Part shown: positions 1 to 8,440 of the stretch, piece by piece | Position numbering within the stretch: the stretch's first letter is position 1 | Layout: each line of letters starts with the position of its first letter | DNA from: CAWJFP01 sp963842155 | GTDB lineage: Bacteria > Pseudomonadota > Alphaproteobacteria > JACZXZ01 | Reading direction: 5' to 3' | DNA length: 64,000 bases | NCBI GenBank assembly: GCA_963842155.1 | Contig: CAWJFP010000011.1 | Location: 1-64,000 of the forward strand | Notes under the pieces: model-generated | Database searches by the model: none | What the model was told of the DNA's origin: nothing | The model's input: only the letters and a program-made list of their open reading frames with translations | Translations under genes and position numbers: made by a program

Positions 1-1
1 C

Positions 2-649
2 CCGGCTTCGGCGACGAGCCGCGTACGCCGGCACCTCCTTCGCCACGCCGGACACGAGCTGGGCCGCCTTCAGTACTCGGTCACCGCCGCCACGATCACG
101 GGCGATCGCACGGTCCCCCACGGCCTGGCCGCCTGCTATGTCCATCTCTTCGGCCCCGGCGCGCTGCTCGATGTCGGCTGCGGCGCCGCCGGGCTCTATC
201 GCCATCTCGATCCGCGCCGCGTCAGCGCCTATACAGGCGTCGATCTCTCCGCCGTGGCGCTCGAGCAGGCGCGCCGCGAGGTCATCCCGCCGCCGCGCGC
301 GGCCGCCATCCCGGCCGAGCTCGTCGAGGCCTCGGCCGAATCCTTCACCCCGCCCAGGGGTCGCCGCTACGACGCGATCGTGCTTGCCGAAGTGCTTTAT
401 TTCGTGCCCGACGCGCTGGCCGAGATCGCGCGCTATGGCGAATTCTTGGCACCCGGCGGCTGCCTCATCGCCTCCATGACTTATGTCCGCGCACGCCGCC
501 CGACCCCCGACAGCAAGACCGAGGCGATCTGGCGAGCGCTCGCGGAGGGACCGTTCGAGACCCTCGACGAGATGCTGCTCCAGCATCCGCCCTCGGGCAA
601 TGCCTGGCGGCTGCGCGCCATGCGTCCCCAAAGGCGACGCCATGAGTGA
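2..649 (+). CDS. class I SAM-dependent methyltransferase, 5'-truncated
   Basis: The frame is open from the window edge, so the N-terminus lies outside. A glycine-rich motif I (LLDVGCGAAGLY, about residues 54-65 of the visible part) is followed by an acidic post-I strand (YTGVDLS) and by a motif IV/post-motif region (YDAIVLAEVLYFVPDAL, then LAPGG). That is the standard order for a class I Rossmann methyltransferase acting on a small molecule or protein. The C-terminal part is short and has no recognisable substrate domain, so the substrate is unknown. It sits about 40 bp upstream of rnhB on the same strand and may be cotranscribed with it. Confidence 0.75.
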   Translation, partial: PASATSRVRRHLLRHAGHELGRLQYSVTAATITGDRTVPHGLAACYVHLFGPGALLDVGCGAAGLYRHLDPRRVSAYTGVDLSAVALEQARREVIPPPRAAAIPAELVEASAESFTPPRGRRYDAIVLAEVLYFVPDALAEIARYGEFLAPGGCLIASMTYVRARRPTPDSKTEAIWRALAEGPFETLDEMLLQHPPSGNAWRLRAMRPQRRRHE

Positions 650-688
650 GGATCGCATGAGCGCGCGCCGGTCGCGCGGGAGGCGCTG

Positions 689-1312
689 ATGCCCGACTTC
701 GCCCTCGAGCGCGCCCATGGCGGCGTCGTCTGCGGCGTCGACGAGGTCGGGCGGGGACCCTTGGCGGGTCCGGTGCTGGCGGCGGCGGTGATCCTGGGCG
801 ACGGCAAGCGGCGGCTGCCGCGCCTCCTCTACAAGCTCGACGATTCGAAGCGGCTGCTGCCCGAGCGACGCGCCGAGCTCGCCGCCGCCCTGCACGACGC
901 GGCGCGGCGCGGCCTGGTTTCTTTCGCACTCGCCGCGGCGAGCGTCGAGGAGATCGACCGGCTCAACATCCTCGCTGCCGCGCATCTCGCCATGACGCGC
1001 GCCGTCGCCAAGCTCGCCTTGCGCCCCGACATGGCGCTCGTCGACGGCAACCAGCCGCCCGACTTGCCTTGTCCCGTCACCATGGTCGTGGGCGGCGACG
1101 GCATAAGCCTCTCCATCGCCGCCGCCTCCATCCTCGCCAAGGTGGCGCGCGACCGCCTCATGGAGCGGCTTCACGCGCGCTATCGGGGCTATGGTTGGGG
1201 CAGCAACAAAGGCTATGGCACCGAGGAGCATGTCGAAGGTCTTGTGTATCTCGGTCCGACCGCCCACCACCGCTTGAGTTTTGCTCCAGTCCGTCTGAGC
1301 ATTCGCCCCTAA
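689..1312 (+). CDS. rnhB: ribonuclease HII
   Basis: This enzyme hydrolyses the RNA strand of RNA/DNA hybrids and cuts at misincorporated ribonucleotides. The 207-aa protein has the type 2 signature GVDEVGRGPLAGP near the N-terminus, which contains the first two acidic metal ligands. The third Asp is in MALVDGN (about residue 114) and the last in the KVARDRLM helix. Length is normal for RnhB. In alphaproteobacteria rnhB commonly lies directly upstream of the GANTC methylase gene, as here. The ATG at 689 is the first start that places the DExGRGP motif at its usual distance. Confidence 0.95.
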   Translation: MPDFALERAHGGVVCGVDEVGRGPLAGPVLAAAVILGDGKRRLPRLLYKLDDSKRLLPERRAELAAALHDAARRGLVSFALAAASVEEIDRLNILAAAHLAMTRAVAKLALRPDMALVDGNQPPDLPCPVTMVVGGDGISLSIAAASILAKVARDRLMERLHARYRGYGWGSNKGYGTEEHVEGLVYLGPTAHHRLSFAPVRLSIRP

Positions 1313-1392
1313 GTAATTGACTCCACAACAAAAACTATTGACCCCATATCGCCGTTGACTCAGGATAGCGCCCTTCCGATGGGGGGAAGGGC
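1313..1392 (+). promoter_or_regulatory. ccrM promoter region with two GANTC sites
   Basis: The 80 bp between rnhB and ccrM contains two GANTC methylation sites, GACTC at 1319-1323 and at 1357-1361. TTGACC at 1339 is a possible -35 element, but its -10 partner is weak. In Caulobacter the ccrM promoter also carries GANTC sites whose methylation state couples expression to replication. The same arrangement here suggests methylation-sensitive autoregulation. The sites are seen in the sequence; the regulatory role is inferred. Confidence 0.5.
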
Positions 1393-2460
1393 ATGCCGCT
1401 CAACGAGGTCCTGGTGGGGGATTGCATCGAGCTGATGGCGGGGCTGCCCGCCGGCTCGGTCGACATGGTCTTCGCCGACCCGCCCTACAATCTCCAGCTC
1501 GCGGGCGAGTTGCACCGGCCGGACAACAGCCGGGTCGACGGCGTCGCGGCGGGCTGGGACAAGTTCGACGGCTTTGCCGCCTATGACCAATTCACCCGCG
1601 CCTGGCTCGGCGCCGCGCGGCGCCTCCTCAAGGAGGATGGCACGCTGTGGGTGATCGGCACCTATCATAATATCTTCCGCGTCGGCGCGATCCTGCAGGA
1701 TCTCGGCTATTGGATTCTCAACGACGTGATCTGGCGCAAAAGCAATCCCATGCCGAACTTCCGCGGCCGGCGCTTCACCAACGCGCATGAGACGCTGATC
1801 TGGTGCGCGAAGAGCGCCAAATCGCGCTACGGCTTCAATTACGAGGCGATGAAGGGGCTCAACGAAGATCTCCAGATGCGCAGCGACTGGCTGATCCCGC
1901 TTTGCACCGGCGGCGAGCGGCTCAAGGACGAGGAAGGCAGGAAAGCCCACCCGGCGCAGAAGCCGGCGGCCTTGCTCCATCGCGTCGTGCTCGCCTCGAC
2001 CCGGCCCGGCGAGCTGCTGCTGGACCCTTTCTTCGGCACCGGCACTTCTGGCGTCGTCGCGCGCCGGCTGGGACGCAACTTCATCGGCATCGAGCGCGAC
2101 GCCGGCTATGCGCGGCTCGCGCGTCGCCGCATCGCCGAAGAGGCGGCAGCACCCGAGCGCGCGCTGGTCGAGACGGCGGGACGCCGCGAGGAGCCGCGCA
2201 TTCCCTTCGGCTGGCTGGTCGAGCAGGGGCTGCTGCAGCCGGGCGAGATCCTGTTCGATCCGGCGCGCCGTTGGACCGCCAAGGTGCGCGCCGACGGCAC
2301 CATCATCTCCTCCGACCACCGCGGCTCGATCCATCGCGTCGCGGCCGCGGTGCAAGGAGCGGCCGCCTGCAATGGGTGGACCTTCTGGATGGTCGAGCGC
2401 AACGGGCGCCCGGTGCCCATCGACCTGCTGCGTCAGCAGCTCCGCGCCGGCCTCCACTAA
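1393..2460 (+). CDS. ccrM: CcrM-type adenine-N6 DNA methyltransferase (GANTC)
   Basis: A 355-aa beta-class amino-methyltransferase. The catalytic DPPYN motif comes first (about residue 30) and the SAM-binding DPFFGTGTSG motif second (about residue 217), which defines the beta order. A C-terminal extension (about residues 265-350) matches the RAMA/CcrM-specific domain rather than a restriction-linked enzyme. No restriction endonuclease gene is adjacent, and the gene follows rnhB, the usual locus of the cell-cycle methylase in alphaproteobacteria. It is expected to methylate the A of GANTC after replication and so control cell-cycle promoters. GANTC specificity is inferred from family and context. 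Confidence 0.93.
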   Translation: MPLNEVLVGDCIELMAGLPAGSVDMVFADPPYNLQLAGELHRPDNSRVDGVAAGWDKFDGFAAYDQFTRAWLGAARRLLKEDGTLWVIGTYHNIFRVGAILQDLGYWILNDVIWRKSNPMPNFRGRRFTNAHETLIWCAKSAKSRYGFNYEAMKGLNEDLQMRSDWLIPLCTGGERLKDEEGRKAHPAQKPAALLHRVVLASTRPGELLLDPFFGTGTSGVVARRLGRNFIGIERDAGYARLARRRIAEEAAAPERALVETAGRREEPRIPFGWLVEQGLLQPGEILFDPARRWTAKVRADGTIISSDHRGSIHRVAAAVQGAAACNGWTFWMVERNGRPVPIDLLRQQLRAGLH

Positions 2461-2492
2461 GCGGCCGACCCGACCAGCCACGGAGAGACGCG

Positions 2493-2897
2493 ATGTGGGT
2501 GCTCCATCCGAAGCTCGCCGCCGATTGCCACGGCATCGCCGACTGGCCGCTCTCGCGTATCTTGCTGATGGATGATCGCCGCTTCACCTGGCTCGTGCTG
2601 GTGCCGCGGCGCGAGGCCAAGCGCGAGCTCCATGAGCTTGAGCGCGCCGACCGCGCCCTCCTCATCGAGGAGATCGCGGCCGCTTCCCAGGCGCTGAGCG
2701 ACGGCTTCGGCGCCGACAAGATCAACATCGCCGCCCTCGGCAACGAGGTGCCGCAGTTTCACGTCCATGTCGTGGCGCGGCGCAAGGACGATGCCGCCCA
2801 GCCCGGCCTGGTATGGGCGGCGGGCCCGGCAATCCGTTATGACGAGGAGGAGCGGCGCGACATGATGGCCAGGCTGGTCGCCCGGCTGGCGCGATAG
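2493..2897 (+). CDS. HIT-domain hydrolase
   Basis: A 134-aa single-domain protein of the histidine triad superfamily of nucleotide hydrolases and transferases. The motif near residue 90 reads QFHVHVVARR. The central catalytic His is present, but the third His position of a classical HxHxH triad is Val, as in a known proteobacterial subfamily. The reading frame is open far upstream inside ccrM. The ATG at 2493, preceded by GGAGAGACGCG, gives the correct domain start (MWVLHPKL). It lies 32 bp after ccrM and is probably in the same transcript. The substrate is unknown. Confidence 0.88.
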   Translation: MWVLHPKLAADCHGIADWPLSRILLMDDRRFTWLVLVPRREAKRELHELERADRALLIEEIAAASQALSDGFGADKINIAALGNEVPQFHVHVVARRKDDAAQPGLVWAAGPAIRYDEEERRDMMARLVARLAR

Positions 2898-3109
2898 CGG
2901 GTATCGAATAGTGATTCTCATACCACATATAATGGCAAACATCGGCCTTCTCGCGCGGCCCGGCAGCGAGGGCGCGGCAGCTCCGTGGCCGCGGCCTGCC
3001 CGAGCCTGCGCGCGGGCGCAAGGATTCCATTCACGCCGCGTATTATGGCAATGACGCAAAGGGCGTTCGGCAAATGGCCGCTCGCCGATCAAGGACCAGG
3101 AGCATGTTA

Positions 3110-3595
3110 ATGAGAAATCCGCAGAAGATCGCCCTCGCCGCGACCGTGGCACTCGGCCTCGCCGGAGCCGCGGCGATCCCCGCTTTCTCCGCCAACGACC
3201 CGCAAGCGGGCAACGCCCAGGGCGAGCATGGCAAGGACTGGCATCACGGCCATCACGGCATGGGTTGGATGAGCCCGCGCTTCGTCGATGCGCGCATCGC
3301 CTTCCTGAAGACGGCGCTCAAGATCACCGACGCGCAAGAGCAGGCCTTCGACGGCGTCGCCAAGGTGATGCGCGAGGATGCCGCCGAGCGCATGAAAATG
3401 CATGAATCCTTCCGCGCCGAGATGCCGAAGAACGCGCTCGAGCGGATGGAGCTGCATGCCAAGATCGCCGAGATGCATGCGCAGCATCTTGCGGCTTTTG
3501 TCGCCGCCTTCAAGCCGCTATACGATGGCCTGAGCGATGATCAGCGCAAGGCCGCTGACGAGCTCCTCGGGTCGCATCTCCATCATCGCGGCTGA
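3110..3595 (+). CDS. Spy/CpxP-like LTXXQ periplasmic protein
   Basis: A 161-aa exported protein. A signal peptide (MRNPQKIALAATVALGLAGA, cut after AFSA) is followed by a His/Gly-rich stretch (HHGHHG) that could bind metal. A helical domain contains LKITDAQEQAFDGVAKVMREDA and the conserved LSDDQRKAADELL element typical of Spy-like chaperones. ATG 3110 is chosen because AGGAG lies seven bases upstream; an in-frame ATG at 3104 has too little spacing. It heads a cluster with an ECF sigma factor, a membrane anti-sigma-like protein and a metal-sensor-like protein, which suggests an envelope or metal stress system. Confidence 0.8.
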   Translation: MRNPQKIALAATVALGLAGAAAIPAFSANDPQAGNAQGEHGKDWHHGHHGMGWMSPRFVDARIAFLKTALKITDAQEQAFDGVAKVMREDAAERMKMHESFRAEMPKNALERMELHAKIAEMHAQHLAAFVAAFKPLYDGLSDDQRKAADELLGSHLHHRG

Positions 3596-3704
3596 GGCGC
3601 CCGTGATGGCCGGCCTCGGGGCCGGCGCCGCGCGGAGGGCGCGCCCATGGACGGCGCCCCCCTGCCGGCCGGCCAACCTGATCCCGCTGAGGATGGTCGG
3701 CCCG

Positions 3705-4269
3705 ATGGCGGATGAGAGCGACGAGGCGTTGATGGCGCGCACGGCGGAGGGCGACCAGGCGGCCTTCCGGCTGCTGATGCAGCGCCATATCCAGCGCAGC
3801 ATGCGCCTCGCCCAGCGCGTGATGGGCAATGCGAGCGACGCGGAAGAGGTGGCGCAGGAGGCTTTCCTCCGCCTCTGGACCAAGGCCGATACCTGGCAGG
3901 AGGGCCGGGGCCGCTTCACCACCTGGTTCTTCCGCATCGTCATGAATCTCTGTCTCGATCGCAAGCGGCGGCAGCCCTTCCTGCCGCTCGAACTCGGTCG
4001 AGGAGCCGGCCGATCAGCGGCGGAGCGCGACCGAGGGCATCTATGAGCGGCAGGTGAGCCGCCAAGTGGGCGGGGCGATCGCCGAGCTGCCGGAGCGCCA
4101 ACGCGCGGCGCTCGTCATGTGCTACTACGAGGAGATGAGCAACATCGAAGCGGCGGCGGCGCTCTCGGTCTCGGTTTCGGCGCTTGAGGCGCTCCTGGTT
4201 CGCGCCCGCCGCACACTGAAGATCAAACTAGCCTCGCTCGGGGCCTTGGGGCCCAAGGAGGAAGGATGA
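3705..4269 (+). CDS. ECF RNA polymerase sigma factor, frameshifted in this sequence
   Basis: Region 2 (MADESDEALMARTAEGDQAAF, then DAEEVAQEAFLRLW and the WFFRIVMNLCLDRKRR helix) is read in one frame up to about 3985. Region 4 (LPERQRAALVMCYYEEMSNIEAA, then SALEALLVRARRTL) continues in the next frame to 4269, preceded in that frame by VEEPADQR, a normal linker. The 565-nt span is one base more than a multiple of three. Removing one base of AA or GG near 3987-3994 restores a 187-aa sigma factor. It overlaps the next gene by four bases, as sigma/anti-sigma pairs often do. Either the sequence has an error or the gene is broken; I favour error. The start is uncertain (ATG 3693 is also possible). 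Confidence 0.75.
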
Positions 4270-4704
4270 CGTTCGAACAGTTCAAATATCTCCTCGACGC
4301 CTACGGGGCGTCGATTCAGCGCTGGCCCGCCGAGAGGCGCGCCGAGGCGAAGGCCTTCCTCGCCGATTTCCGCGGCCGCGGCGGCGGCGCTCGACGAGGC
4401 GCTGCAGCTCGATGCCGGCCTCGACCTTGTCGTCGTCGCGCGCGACGAGCGCGCGGAGCGCCGCGTCGTCGCCCGCCTCGGCCGGCAGGTCGCCGAGCTG
4501 CGCACGCGGGGCTTCAGCCTGTTCGAGCCGCTTTTCGGCTCCTTCGGCTCGGTCTGGTCGCGCGCCGCCATCGTCGCGGCGGTGGCGTTGCTCGGCATCG
4601 TCACCGGCGTCATCGAGCTGCAGCAGTCCGCGGTCGATAGCGCGGTTCCGGACTATGTCCAGGGTCCGGCCGATGTCGGGCCGATCGAGCTGGCGGATCT
4701 ATGA
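4266..4704 (+). CDS. putative membrane anti-sigma factor, frameshifted in this sequence
   Basis: The N-terminus MTFEQFKYLLDAYGASIQRW followed by PAERRAEAKAFLAD resembles the cytoplasmic part of small anti-sigma factors. After about 4373 the frame shifts by one base and continues as AAAALDEALQLDAGLDLVV, then one hydrophobic segment (AAIVAAVALLGIVTGVIEL) and a short periplasmic tail ending at TGA 4702-4704. The 439-nt span has one extra base; shortening the T run in GATTTCC restores about 145 aa. It overlaps the sigma gene (ATGA at 4266) and the following gene (ATGA at 4701), so the three are translationally coupled. Function is inferred from position and topology. Confidence 0.62.
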
Positions 4705-5150
4705 TGCGCGGCGGGGCCACCAGCCGGCCGGTACAGATCATCCTGTTGGTCTGCCTCGCGCTCGGGTTGCTTTTGGCCGGCTTCGTCGCCGGTCATTTCG
4801 TCGACCGGCACGGCCCGCCGCCGCCGCCGCCCAAATTCTCCGCCGAGGCCATGGTCGACCATATCGTCCGCGGCCTGCCCAAGCCCGATGCCGATATCCT
4901 GCGCGACGCCTTCAAGGCGAACGAGGCCCAGCTCCGGGCGGCGCTCGCCGAGCTGGAGGCGGGCCGGCAGGAGGTGCGCGCAAAACTCGCCGCCGAGCCC
5001 TTCGACAAAGCGGCGCTGCAATCCGCCATGGACGCCGCGCGCGACAAGCGCGAGGCGCTGGCCGTCACGGTGCAAGGCACGGTGATGGGCGTGATCGACA
5101 AGCTTTCGCCCGAGGGCCGCGCGCGCCTCTGGAACGCGCCCGGGCATTAA
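4701..5150 (+). CDS. periplasmic heavy-metal-sensor-like (ZraP/CnrX type) protein
   Basis: A 149-aa protein with one N-terminal transmembrane segment (PVQIILLVCLALGLLLAGFV), a short polyproline linker and a helical periplasmic domain (LPKPDADILRDAFKANEAQL; LSPEGRARLWNAPGH). This architecture matches the Metal_resist/ZraP family, in which a membrane-tethered helical protein senses or buffers metals and works with an ECF sigma and anti-sigma pair. It overlaps the anti-sigma gene by four bases and converges with argE, sharing bases 5147-5150. The metal is not predictable from sequence. Confidence 0.7.
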   Translation: MMRGGATSRPVQIILLVCLALGLLLAGFVAGHFVDRHGPPPPPPKFSAEAMVDHIVRGLPKPDADILRDAFKANEAQLRAALAELEAGRQEVRAKLAAEPFDKAALQSAMDAARDKREALAVTVQGTVMGVIDKLSPEGRARLWNAPGH

Positions 5151-6361
5151 CCTGCCGGCAATGCTCCCGCCGCCGCGCGCTCGAGGATGGCGGCGACGAA
5201 GCGCTCGCACTTCGCCACCTGCTCCAGCGCCACGAACTCGTCGGGCTTGTGCGCCTCGTTGATCGAGCCCGGCCCGCAGACGATCGTCGGGATGGCGAGG
5301 TCACGCTGGTAGAGGCCGCCCTCGGTGCCGAAGGCGACCTTGGCATGGTCGTTCCGCCCGACCAGGGCCTTCACGAAGGTGACGGCCGGATGGTCGGGCG
5401 CGATGCCCATGGCGGGATAGGCGAAGAGCTGCTCGAAGCCGATGCCCGCGTCGGGCGCCAGCTTCCGCATGCGCGGCTCGAGCGCGCTCTCGGCGTGGCG
5501 CTTGATGCGCGCGAAGATGGCCTCGGGATCGACCTCGATGAGATGGCGGTACTCGATGGCGAGCTCGCAATCCTTGGGCACGATGTTGATCGCCGTCCCG
5601 CCCGCGATCATGCTCGTCTGCAAGGTCGAGTGCGGCACGTCGAACGCCTCGTCCCTTGGCCCCTTCTCGGCCATGTCCCGCGCCATCTCCGTGAGGAAGA
5701 CCATTAGCTCGGCGGCATATTCGATGGCGTTGACCGCGAGCGGCGCCAGGCTGGAATGGGCCTCGCTGCCGCGCAGGCGCACGCGATAGCCGCGGCTTCC
5801 CTTGTGCCCGACGACGACGCGCATCTCGGTCGGCTCGCCCACGATGCAGAGCGCCGGCCGCACCGCCCGCTTGCCCAGCATCGCGATGAGGCTGCGCACG
5901 CCCATGCAGCCCACCTCCTCGTCGTAGGAGAAGGCCAGATGGATGGGTGCTGCGAGCGTCGCGCGCGTCATCGCCGGCACGGCCGCCAGCACCGTCGCGA
6001 TGAAGCTTTTCATGTCGGCCGTGCCGCGGCCGTAGAGCCGTCCCTCCGTCGCGCGCGCCTGGAAGGGATCGCTCGACCAAGCCTGGCCGTCGACGGGCAC
6101 CACGTCGGTATGGCCTGAGAGGATGATGCCGGGCCGGTCGTCCGGGCCGATCGTCGCCCACAGATTGGCCTTGCTGCCCTCCTCGTTCCAGATGGCCTCG
6201 CTCGCGACGCCCTGGCCCGCCAAATAATCGCGCACGAAATGGATGAGATCGCGGTTGGGCTCGCGGCTCGTCGTGTCGAAGCCGACAAGGGTCTCGATCA
6301 GGCTGCGGACGCTGTCGGCGGTCAATTGAGGCAACCTTTCGCTTTCCGGGCCGGGCAACAT
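5147..6361 (-). CDS. argE: acetylornithine deacetylase
   Basis: An M20-family metallohydrolase of 404 aa that deacetylates N-acetylornithine in arginine biosynthesis. Zinc-site motifs are present in order: SGHTDVVPVDG (His-x-Asp), YGRGTADMKSF (bridging Asp), FSYDEEVGCMG (Glu-Glu), then GEPTEM. The dimerisation domain follows, and the final His lies in INEAHKPDE. Length and motif spacing match alphaproteobacterial ArgE. A dipeptide deacylase of the same fold (DapE type) is less likely given GHTDVVPV and the GEPTEMR context. It is monocistronic and convergent with the metal-sensor gene. Confidence 0.88.
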   Translation of the reverse strand: MLPGPESERLPQLTADSVRSLIETLVGFDTTSREPNRDLIHFVRDYLAGQGVASEAIWNEEGSKANLWATIGPDDRPGIILSGHTDVVPVDGQAWSSDPFQARATEGRLYGRGTADMKSFIATVLAAVPAMTRATLAAPIHLAFSYDEEVGCMGVRSLIAMLGKRAVRPALCIVGEPTEMRVVVGHKGSRGYRVRLRGSEAHSSLAPLAVNAIEYAAELMVFLTEMARDMAEKGPRDEAFDVPHSTLQTSMIAGGTAINIVPKDCELAIEYRHLIEVDPEAIFARIKRHAESALEPRMRKLAPDAGIGFEQLFAYPAMGIAPDHPAVTFVKALVGRNDHAKVAFGTEGGLYQRDLAIPTIVCGPGSINEAHKPDEFVALEQVAKCERFVAAILERAAAGALPAG

Positions 6362-6582
6362 TACTTTGTCACATAGACGCCCGAATCTTCATTTATATCG
6401 GCATGCCGCGGACAAAACGCCGCGCTTTCGGGCCGAATGCTGCCCGGGCGGGGCGAAGCCATTGGCTTAGCGGCGCAATCTGACAGAAAATTAATCCTGC
6501 CTCCATTCCCTTGTAAGCACAGATACGCAATTGCTTGGAGTATTCTTGCCACTGCAAACACCCATTCCCAAGGAGCGGAACA

Positions 6583-6999
6583 ATGACGAAGACAACGACC
6601 CGCATCGCGGCCTTCGCGGCGGCCTTGATGTTCGGCGCTGCGACCATCGTCCCGATGGCGGCCTCGGCGCAGGGCACCGGCACCACCTCGCCGAGCACCA
6701 CCCCGAGCACGACCGAGCCGAGCGCGGCCGCGCCCAGCACGGCGGCGCCGAGCAGCAACATGTCGACTGGCAAGAGCATGCCTGCGAAGAAGATGGGAAT
6801 GCATCACGGCATGCATCATGGCAGCCAGAACGTATCGGCCGTGCAGGACGCCCTCAACAAGGAGGGTGCGAATCTCAAGGTCGACGGCAAGTACGGCCCG
6901 AAGACCCGCGCGGCGATCAAGAGCTACCAGCAGGCCCATGGCCTCAAGGCGACCGGCCATCTCGACAAGGCGACCCGCGACGCCCTCAAGCTGAGCTAA
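6583..6999 (+). CDS. secreted peptidoglycan-binding (PG_binding_1) protein
   Basis: A 138-aa exported protein. The signal peptide (MTKTTTRIAAFAAALMFGAA to AASA) is followed by a Thr/Ser/Pro-rich linker (PSTTPSTTEPSAAAPSTAAP), a His/Met-rich patch (MGMHHGMHHG) and a C-terminal peptidoglycan-binding fold (VQDALNKEGANLKVDGKYGP, then TRAAIKSYQQAHGL). ATG 6583 follows a good AAGGAG with a normal spacer. The His/Met patch could bind copper or another metal, which is an inference. It stands alone and is closed by a strong terminator. Confidence 0.8.
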   Translation: MTKTTTRIAAFAAALMFGAATIVPMAASAQGTGTTSPSTTPSTTEPSAAAPSTAAPSSNMSTGKSMPAKKMGMHHGMHHGSQNVSAVQDALNKEGANLKVDGKYGPKTRAAIKSYQQAHGLKATGHLDKATRDALKLS

Positions 7000-7025
7000 A
7001 TTCGGGTCCCTTCGTCTTTCCGATG

Positions 7026-7060
7026 TCGGGCCGTCGCGTTGCGACGGCCCGATTGTTTTT
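7026..7060 (+). terminator. rho-independent terminator
   Basis: A perfect 10-bp stem GGGCCGTCGC / GCGACGGCCC (7028-7037 and 7041-7050) with a 3-nt loop is followed by GATTGTTTTT. It lies 27 bp after the peptidoglycan-binding gene and isolates it from the thiamine operon. Confidence 0.9.
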
Positions 7061-7150
7061 GCGACGGCCGCAGCGCGCGTAGCGCTTTTTCCGCCGTCCG
7101 CATCTTCCTCTTGATTTCATCGCCCGAAAGGCGAAATCTATCTCGGTATC

Positions 7151-7229
7151 AGGCTGGGGTGCTGGCCGTCGGGCCGGCTGAGAACAAACCCACTGAACTT
7201 GACCTGGGTAATTCCAGCGCAGGGAGCCT
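7151..7229 (+). ncRNA. TPP riboswitch (THI element)
   Basis: The sequence has the conserved TPP aptamer blocks in order: GGGGTGC (7156), GGCTGAGAA (7176-7184), ACCCACTGAACTTGACCTGG, GTAATTCCAGCGCAGGGAG. P1 can pair AGGCT (7151-7155) with AGCCT (7225-7229). The AGGGAG at 7221-7226 is also the ribosome binding site of thiO, whose ATG is at 7235. Ligand binding would therefore hide it directly and repress translation. It precedes thiOSGE, whose enzymes make the thiazole and couple it into thiamine phosphate. Confidence 0.95.
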
Positions 7230-7234
7230 GTTTG

Positions 7235-8440
7235 ATGTCGGCCTCGATTTCTTCCGTCTCCTCCGTCGCGCAGCCCTCGCTCGCCGTCATCGGCGCGGGC
7301 GTGATGGGGCTGGGCATCGGCTGGCGTCTCGCCGAGGCGGGCTGGTCGGTCGATATCTATGAGCGGGCTCAAGCGGGGCGCGGCGCGAGCTGGGCCGCGG
7401 CGGGCATGCTGGCCGCCGGCCTCGAAGCGGAGCCGGGCGAGACGCGGCTCCTCGCGCTCAACCGGCAAAGCCAGCGCCTGTGGCCCCGCTTCGCGGCCGA
7501 GCTCGCGGCCAAGAGCGGCGTCGATCTCGGCTACCGCGACGAGGGCACGCTCTTGCTGGCGCTCGACCGCGACCAGCTCGAGGAGCTGCGCTTCGCCTTC
7601 GATTTCCACCGCGCAGCCGGTGTGGCGCTCGAATGGCTCGACGGGCCCGAGCTGCGCCGCCGCGAGCCTTTCCTTCATCCGCGCGCGCAGGCGGCGCTTT
7701 ATTGCGCGCAGGATCATCAAGTCGACAACCGCGCCCTCGTCCAGGCCCTGCTCGCGAGCTTCCTCGCGGCCGGCGGAAGGCTGCATGAGGGCAGCGCCGT
7801 CGAGGCGATCGAGATCGAGCGCGACCGCGTCGTGGCCTTGCGCGTTCGCGACGAGCGCCAGGCCGTGGAGCGGCGCCCGGCCGAGCGCGTGCTGCTCGCG
7901 GCCGGCGCCTGGTCGCGCCAGATCGAGGGGCTGCCCGAAGGCCTGCGCCCGCCGGTGCGTCCGGTGAAGGGGCAGCTCATCGCGTTGCAGATGGATCCCG
8001 CGGCGCCGCTGCTGCGCCATGTCGTCTGGGCGCCCAAGATCTATCTCGTGCCGCGCCGCGACGGCCGCCTTGTCCTCGGTGCGACCGTCGAGGAGCGCGG
8101 CTTCGACGACCGCCTCACCGCTGGCGGCATCTTGGCGCTGCTCGAGCCCGCCTGGCGCGCCCTGCCGGGCATCGAGGAGCTGCCGGTGGCGGAGAGCTGG
8201 ACCGGCTTCCGCCCCGGGTCGCGCGACGACGCGCCGATCCTCGGGCCGAGCGGCATCGACGGGCTGAGCATGGCGACCGGCCATCACCGCAACGGCATCC
8301 TGCTCGCGCCCATTACCATCGATTGCATGAGCCGCTATATCGCCACGGGCGAGCTCGACCCCGCGATCGCGGCCTTCACCATGGCGCGCTTCGCCCCGCG
8401 CCCGGCGCGCGCCGGCCAAGCCTCGCTGCAAGTCTCATGA
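7235..8440 (+). CDS. thiO: glycine oxidase ThiO
   Basis: An FAD-dependent amine oxidase of 401 aa that converts glycine to the iminoglycine used for thiazole synthesis. The dinucleotide-binding motif is VIGAGVMGLGIGWRLAEAG near the N-terminus, followed by GRGASWAAAGMLA. The C-terminal FAD contact region includes GFRPGSRDDAPILGP and TGHHRNGILLAP, all typical of ThiO. The frame is open into the riboswitch, but ATG 7235 with AGGGAG at 7221 is the real start. It overlaps thiS by four bases (ATGA). Confidence 0.95.
   Translation: MSASISSVSSVAQPSLAVIGAGVMGLGIGWRLAEAGWSVDIYERAQAGRGASWAAAGMLAAGLEAEPGETRLLALNRQSQRLWPRFAAELAAKSGVDLGYRDEGTLLLALDRDQLEELRFAFDFHRAAGVALEWLDGPELRRREPFLHPRAQAALYCAQDHQVDNRALVQALLASFLAAGGRLHEGSAVEAIEIERDRVVALRVRDERQAVERRPAERVLLAAGAWSRQIEGLPEGLRPPVRPVKGQLIALQMDPAAPLLRHVVWAPKIYLVPRRDGRLVLGATVEERGFDDRLTAGGILALLEPAWRALPGIEELPVAESWTGFRPGSRDDAPILGPSGIDGLSMATGHHRNGILLAPITIDCMSRYIATGELDPAIAAFTMARFAPRPARAGQASLQVS

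Noticed and set aside
2898..3060. Fur/Irr-type box near AGTGATTCTCATA at about 2911
   Set aside because: The match to a Fur or Irr consensus is weak, and no iron gene follows directly.
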